Source: Paenibacillus sp. MAEPY2
GTDB lineage: Bacteria > Bacillota > Bacilli > Paenibacillales > Paenibacillaceae
Direction: 5' to 3'
Assembly: GCF_000499205.1 (NCBI RefSeq)
Contig: NZ_AWUK01000021.1
Span: 157,456 to 221,455 of the forward strand
DNA: 64,000 nt
The number at the start of each line of letters is the position of its first letter. Positions within the stretch are counted from its first letter, which is position 1. A model generated the notes under the pieces. That model made no database searches and had not been told where the DNA came from. It saw only the letters and a list, made by a program, of their open reading frames with translations. Of this stretch, positions 60,118 through 64,000 are shown in pieces. A program made the translations under genes and the position numbers.

Positions 60118-62910
60118 TCAGCCCGTATTCCGAAGTCCTGCAGCAATACCGTTAATCGTCAGCAGCACTTCACGCAGCAGCTCTGTGTCATCCTCGCCGC
60201 GCTCACGCATGTCTCTGAGCTCACTCAGAAGTTGGACCTGCATGTAGGACAAAGGATCGACATACGGATTACGAAGTCGGATCGACTCTTGAATCACCGG
60301 TACATCATCCAGAATTTCAGCTTCTCCGGTAATTTTCAGAATCAGCTCTTTGGTAAGCTTGAATTCCGATTCAATCTGACCATAGATACGATCACGCGCT
60401 TCCTTATTGGAAGTCATGGCCGAGTATTCTTTCGCAATGACCAGATCTGCTTTGGCAACAGCCATCTGCACCGTATCAATTAGTGTACGGAAGAATGGGA
60501 AGTTTTCATACATTTCTTTCAAGACAGTCAGATTTTCTTCCTTATCCTGATAGTAACTTTGCAGTCCCGTTCCTGCCGCATACCATGCGGGAAGCAGATA
60601 ACGACTCTGGGTCCAGGCAAATACCCAAGGGATCGCTCTTAGATCCTCGAACTTGTCGCTGTTTTTCCGTTTGGATGGACGTGAACCAATATTTAGTTCT
60701 CCCACCTCAGGCAGCGGTGTCGATTCCTTGAAGAAGGTAAAGAAGTCTGGATCACGGAAAATAAGATCCTGGTATTTCGTCAGGGATACTTCGGAAATAT
60801 CCTTGATAATGCTGTCCCACTGTTGCTCCGATGCCGACTCTTGCGGCTCCAGGCTGTTCAGCGCAGCTGTGATCAAAGCCGATGTGGCCTGCTCAAGACT
60901 GCGGTATGCAATTCCCTGAAGGGAATAACGGGAAGAGATAACCTCACCCTGCTCTGTAATCTTAATGCCCCCGCCAATAGTATGTGGTGGTTGAGCAAGA
61001 ATACTGCGGTTGAGAGGCATACCTCCACGTCCAAGCGCTCCGCCACGTCCATGGAAGAACTTCAGTTTAACGCCATGTTCATTACCAACAGCGGTAATGG
61101 CATTCATCGCTACACGCAGCTCCCAGTTCGCTGTAACAACCCCGCCATCCTTGTTGCTGTCCGAATAACCCAACATGATTTCATGCAGCTCATTCCGCCC
61201 GCTTACACTTGCACGGTATACTGGAAGGTTGAACAGCTTCTGCATAATTTCCGAAGCGGCATGAAGATCATCAATCGTTTCAAACAATGGAACTGCTTGA
61301 AGCGTAGATACCACTTCACCGTTATGTTCTTTGCGGAACAAACCTACTTCTTTGGCAAATACCATAACTTCGAGCAGATCACTTGCCCCTTGAGTCATAC
61401 TAATCAGGTAACTTGTGATACAACCGGTCCCAAACTCGTTCTGTGCACGCTTGATCGTACGGAATACGTCCAGACACTCTTTGGTCCCCTCTGTGTATTG
61501 GTGATAAGGGGAAGTCAGCGGACGAGGGTCATCCAGCAAACGAGCCAGCAAATCAATTTTGCCATCCTCCGTCAGACGAGCATAATCTTCTACGATGTTC
61601 ATCTTCGCCAAAATCTCCGACATCGCATTTTCATGTTCCTTACTGTGTTGACGCACATCCAATGCAGCTGTATGGAATCCGAACAGCTCCACTTGACGGA
61701 TCATTTTGCGAATAGTCGTATCGGCTACGTAATCGGCAAAGTGATGGCGCAGGCTGCGATCAATAATCATCAGATCATCCATCAGTCCTTGAGCGTTGTC
61801 ATAGCGGTCTGGCTGTCCTACTTTGTTCTCATCCAAAACATTGTTTAGCTTGGCAATCATGTAAGCCAATTTGATGCGGTATGGCTCTTTTTCGTTCCGC
61901 CACATATCCACTTTTTTCAATGTTACACAACTACGGTCCTGCTCAATCGACTGCACCAGCTCATCCGATACGCTGATGATGTTCGTGCTGAAGCTGAGAT
62001 GCCCCATAAGTTCAATCATAATCCGTTGATACTCACGCAAAGCGAGCTTCCGCTGCATCAACAGGGTCTGCCATGTTACATCTGAAGTTACCGAAGGATT
62101 TCCATCCCGGTCTCCACCGATCCAGGAACCGAACCGCAAATACGTCGGCACATGCCAGTCATGGTCAGGATAAAATTTATTCAGGCAGCGTTCAAGCTCC
62201 TGGTATACATCCGGAAGTACGTGGAACAACGTTTCATGAAAGTAATACATCCCGTTCCGCACTTCATCGAGCACAGTCGGTTTACGGTCACGAAGCTCAT
62301 CGGTCTGCCATAGAGTAATGACTTCGTTCAGCAGCTTCTCCCGCAACTGTTCACGTTCACGCAACGTCAGCGTAGGATTATCAAGTGACATGACATCTTC
62401 GGATATCCGTTTGTGGATGTCCAGAATAACCCGACGCATAGCTTCGGTTGGATGAGCTGTCATTACCAGTTCCAGCGATAAATCGTCTAGAATATCCTCT
62501 ACTTCCGTATGAGAAAGTCCACGTTCCTTCAGATCCTGTACTGCTTTTTCAATCGAACCTGGCTGCACAGAATCTCCTGCAGAACGTTCATAATCCCGTT
62601 TACGCCGGATCCGATGGTTTTGTTCAGCAATATTAACTAATTGAAAATAAATCGCAAAAGCTCGAATCACCTGATGGCGATTTTCCGAGTCTAATTCCTG
62701 GATCATCGTTTTGAACTCTGCATAAAGTTCTGGCAAGAACTCTGCACGCAACGATTTGCTCGTTTCCCGAATCTTCTCAACGATATCTAGAAGCTCCGTG
62801 CCTCCTTGATGGACAAGAACTTCTCCGAGTATATTGCCCAGGAACCGCACGTCTCGCCGAAGCAGGTTGTTGGATTGGCTTTTGCTGGCGGTTACCATAG
62901 TTTCAGTCAT
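60118..62910 (-). CDS. ppc: Phosphoenolpyruvate carboxylase
   Basis: 930 residues, full length. Carboxylates PEP to oxaloacetate, replenishing the TCA cycle. The catalytic His is in VMTAHPTEAMRR, the second motif is SDSNKDGG and the Gly-rich catalytic loop is FFHGRGGALGRGG; the C-terminus ends NGIAAGLRNTG as in the family. The ATG at 62910 follows GGGAGG by six bases; the open frame extends 22 codons further but without a site. The gene stands alone on the minus strand with its own terminator. Confidence 0.96.
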   Translation of the reverse strand: MTETMVTASKSQSNNLLRRDVRFLGNILGEVLVHQGGTELLDIVEKIRETSKSLRAEFLPELYAEFKTMIQELDSENRHQVIRAFAIYFQLVNIAEQNHRIRRKRDYERSAGDSVQPGSIEKAVQDLKERGLSHTEVEDILDDLSLELVMTAHPTEAMRRVILDIHKRISEDVMSLDNPTLTLREREQLREKLLNEVITLWQTDELRDRKPTVLDEVRNGMYYFHETLFHVLPDVYQELERCLNKFYPDHDWHVPTYLRFGSWIGGDRDGNPSVTSDVTWQTLLMQRKLALREYQRIMIELMGHLSFSTNIISVSDELVQSIEQDRSCVTLKKVDMWRNEKEPYRIKLAYMIAKLNNVLDENKVGQPDRYDNAQGLMDDLMIIDRSLRHHFADYVADTTIRKMIRQVELFGFHTAALDVRQHSKEHENAMSEILAKMNIVEDYARLTEDGKIDLLARLLDDPRPLTSPYHQYTEGTKECLDVFRTIKRAQNEFGTGCITSYLISMTQGASDLLEVMVFAKEVGLFRKEHNGEVVSTLQAVPLFETIDDLHAASEIMQKLFNLPVYRASVSGRNELHEIMLGYSDSNKDGGVVTANWELRVAMNAITAVGNEHGVKLKFFHGRGGALGRGGMPLNRSILAQPPHTIGGGIKITEQGEVISSRYSLQGIAYRSLEQATSALITAALNSLEPQESASEQQWDSIIKDISEVSLTKYQDLIFRDPDFFTFFKESTPLPEVGELNIGSRPSKRKNSDKFEDLRAIPWVFAWTQSRYLLPAWYAAGTGLQSYYQDKEENLTVLKEMYENFPFFRTLIDTVQMAVAKADLVIAKEYSAMTSNKEARDRIYGQIESEFKLTKELILKITGEAEILDDVPVIQESIRLRNPYVDPLSYMQVQLLSELRDMRERGEDDTELLREVLLTINGIAAGLRNTG

Positions 62911-63658
62911 GCTTATCCTCCCATCTGATCGTTCCATTCGTACACGTAAATTTGACACCTTCATAACATCATACAATAAAATGGTACGAAAATCTTTATT
63001 TTTCTACTAGTAAAAATGGGGATTTACCCTGATTTGCAGCACAAAAACACGCTTTATTATTCATTTTCTTGTTCTGCTTCGATTAATGGTCAGATGCTGT
63101 CGCATGATACCCTTTTCACGTACTTTTTATCATTCTAATCACTCATATCTATACTTATTTTCTCATAAATATACAGTTAGACTGAGAATGCTCATTGTAC
63201 CTGATTGGGTTCATACTGCACTATTCCATTGTTACAAACCAGACGAAACATAAAGAAACATGACCGGCAAAGCAAGCTTTTGTATACTTTATCACAGTGA
63301 TGCAATAAATTAAAGAGTGTATTTATAATTTTTTGCTTCTTTTAGCAGAAATAATGAAGAGGTTAGAGGTATTCTTACACTTATCAAACCGTTTGTGGCG
63401 AGTTCAGTATTTCAACAAGGTGTGCTGCCCATATAACAGTACCTCCACCTTCAGCTTCCGAAATAAAATTAAAACATATATTACTAATTCAAAATACTTT
63501 TCTGTAACGCTTAAGAGCCTATTGGAGTAAGTTATCTCCCTTACAGTCTGTTTATCTTCCGTCTATCCTATGTATGGGAGTAATAATGGTTTTATGAGCG
63601 TATCCTCGGAGTCATTGAAGCTACTCCAGCTTTATATATAGATCTCTCTTCTATTTAT
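62911..63658. other. Long AT-rich intergenic region upstream of ppc
   Basis: No convincing gene; a 65-codon frame at 63333-63530 has no ribosome site and no recognisable features. The ppc promoter should lie in 62911-63060 but no clear pair of boxes stands out. Nothing else is recognised before the hairpins at 63659. Confidence 0.4.
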
Positions 63659-63683
63659 AAAAAGGCTTTGCCGATGAAAGCCT
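63659..63683 (-). terminator. Small terminator-like hairpin
   Basis: On the minus strand AGGCTTT pairs with AAAGCCT around a 7-base loop and is followed by TTTTT. There is no annotated gene just upstream of it; together with the inverted repeat at 63701-63749 it could be the end of a small RNA. Confidence 0.55.
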
Positions 63684-63700
63684 ACGGCCTCTATATATGT

Positions 63701-63749
63701 ATTAAACAAGCCATGCACTTTATCAAACAAAGAGACTGGCTTGTTTAAT
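63701..63749. repeat. 13-bp inverted repeat
   Basis: ATTAAACAAGCCA (63701-63713) and TGGCTTGTTTAAT (63737-63749) are perfect inverted repeats around a 23-base loop, in the gap between the tRNA genes and ppc. Confidence 0.7.
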
Positions 63750-63773
63750 GCTACATACGTTCCGAGAAATAAA

Positions 63774-63804
63774 GAAAAGCCTCTGCAAGAGCAGAAGCTT
63801 TTCG
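63774..63804 (-). terminator. Terminator after the tRNA cluster
   Basis: On the minus strand AAAAGCTTCTGC pairs with GCAGAGGCTTTT around TCTT and is followed by a T-rich stretch, about 10 bases after the tRNA-Gly gene. Confidence 0.8.
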
Positions 63805-63815
63805 ATAAATCATGA

Positions 63816-63886
63816 AGCGGGTGATGGGAATCGAACCCACGCTATTAGCTTGGAAGGCTAAAGTTCTACCATTGAACTACACCCGC
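63816..63886 (-). tRNA. tRNA-Gly (UCC anticodon)
   Basis: 71 bases. Acceptor arms GCGGGTG and CACCCGC pair, the anticodon loop is CTTCCAA with TCC, and the T-loop TTCGATT is intact. Discriminator U, no encoded CCA. Reads GGA codons. Confidence 0.97.
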
Positions 63887-63895
63887 AAACAAAAA

Positions 63896-63969
63896 TCGGG
63901 ATGACACGATTTGAACATGCGACCCCCTGGTCCCAAACCAGGTGCTCTACCAAGCTGAGCTACATCCCG
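63896..63969 (-). tRNA. tRNA-Pro (UGG anticodon)
   Basis: 74 bases. Acceptor arms CGGGATG and CATCCCG pair, anticodon loop TTTGGGA with TGG, T-loop TTCAAAT intact, discriminator A. Nine bases from tRNA-Gly. Confidence 0.97.
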
Positions 63970-63985
63970 ATACTTATGAAAATAA

Positions 63986-64000
63986 TGGCGCGCCCTGAGA
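63986..64000 (-). tRNA. 3' end of a third tRNA, probably tRNA-Arg
   Basis: The minus strand reads, toward the 3' end, AGGGCGC-G-CCA: an acceptor strand, discriminator G and encoded CCA. The acceptor would pair with GCGCCC, as in tRNA-Arg(ACG), and Arg precedes Pro in several Bacillus clusters. Cut by the window edge. Confidence 0.5.

Noticed and set aside
60823..61848. 341-codon plus-strand frame opposite ppc
   Set aside because: Antisense to the conserved ppc core, no ribosome site, biased composition.
63333..63530. 65-codon plus-strand frame upstream of the tRNAs
   Set aside because: No ribosome site, no recognisable features, AT-rich noncoding context.
1..64000. CRISPR array, insertion sequence or prophage
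   Set aside because: No regularly spaced repeats, transposase, integrase or phage structural genes were seen. The cat region looks transferred but has no flanking element that I can identify.
1..64000. T-box or other amino-acid riboswitch
   Set aside because: No T-box sequence (GGTGG) with a terminator was found ahead of any gene; only the glmS element is convincing.

Overview
The window looks like chromosomal DNA of a spore-forming Firmicute, most likely Paenibacillus. This rests on the conserved order sigW-rsiW-cdaA-cdaR-glmM-glmS, a glmS ribozyme, a gerK-type germinant-receptor operon, a Spo0E-like phosphatase, several YesM/YesN- and AraC-type carbohydrate regulators, strong AGGAGG ribosome sites with many TTG/GTG starts, and clustered tRNA genes. 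The assignment comes from gene content and recalled families only; no database search was run.

Layout. 1-7 kb: the tail of a repeat-containing protein, then a type VII secretion accessory island (a WXG100 protein, a DUF4176 protein, a membrane protein, a WXG100-like fusion that looks like an effector, and a possible chaperone), then two uncharacterised genes, one with a formylglycine-generating-enzyme-like region. 7-14.6 kb: a lipoprotein-dependent sugar ABC importer without its own ATPase, with its YesM/YesN-type two-component system. 14.6-18.4 kb: Spo0E-like phosphatase, a WYL-regulator operon with two paralogous proteins of unknown role, and a small zinc-ribbon protein. 18.4-22.4 kb: an ArsR repressor divergent from a Tet(L)-like efflux pump, a second MFS exporter and an Rrf2 regulator. 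22.5-28.4 kb: sugar/inositol-type catabolism (two Gfo/Idh/MocA dehydrogenases, an aldo/keto reductase, a TIM-barrel isomerase) under two AraC regulators. 28.6-35 kb: a cell-envelope type two-component system with ABC transporter and DUF4097 lipoprotein. 35.2-39.2 kb: gerK-type A-B-C operon. 39.4-40.3 kb: a soluble PAS chemoreceptor. 40.6-46.1 kb: RpiR regulator divergent from an ECF transporter (S, fused A-A, T) and a PHP hydrolase. 46.2-50.7 kb: two regulator/VOC/MFS sets. 50.7-51.6 kb: an AT-rich chloramphenicol acetyltransferase gene with an intact translational attenuator. 51.8-60 kb: the amino-sugar/c-di-AMP/SigW block. 60-63 kb: ppc. 63.8-64 kb: tRNA-Gly, tRNA-Pro and the edge of a third tRNA, probably Arg.

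How the genes work together. GlmS and GlmM make glucosamine-6-P and glucosamine-1-P for the wall; the glmS ribozyme closes the feedback loop on GlcN6P; CdaA/CdaR link the same operon to c-di-AMP, and SigW/RsiW sense envelope stress. The most distinctive items are the cat leader attenuator, the WXG100 effector cassette, the RpiR-ECF-PHP operon with an unusually long S component, the WYL operon with paired paralogs, and several clean palindromic operators sitting on recognisable promoters.
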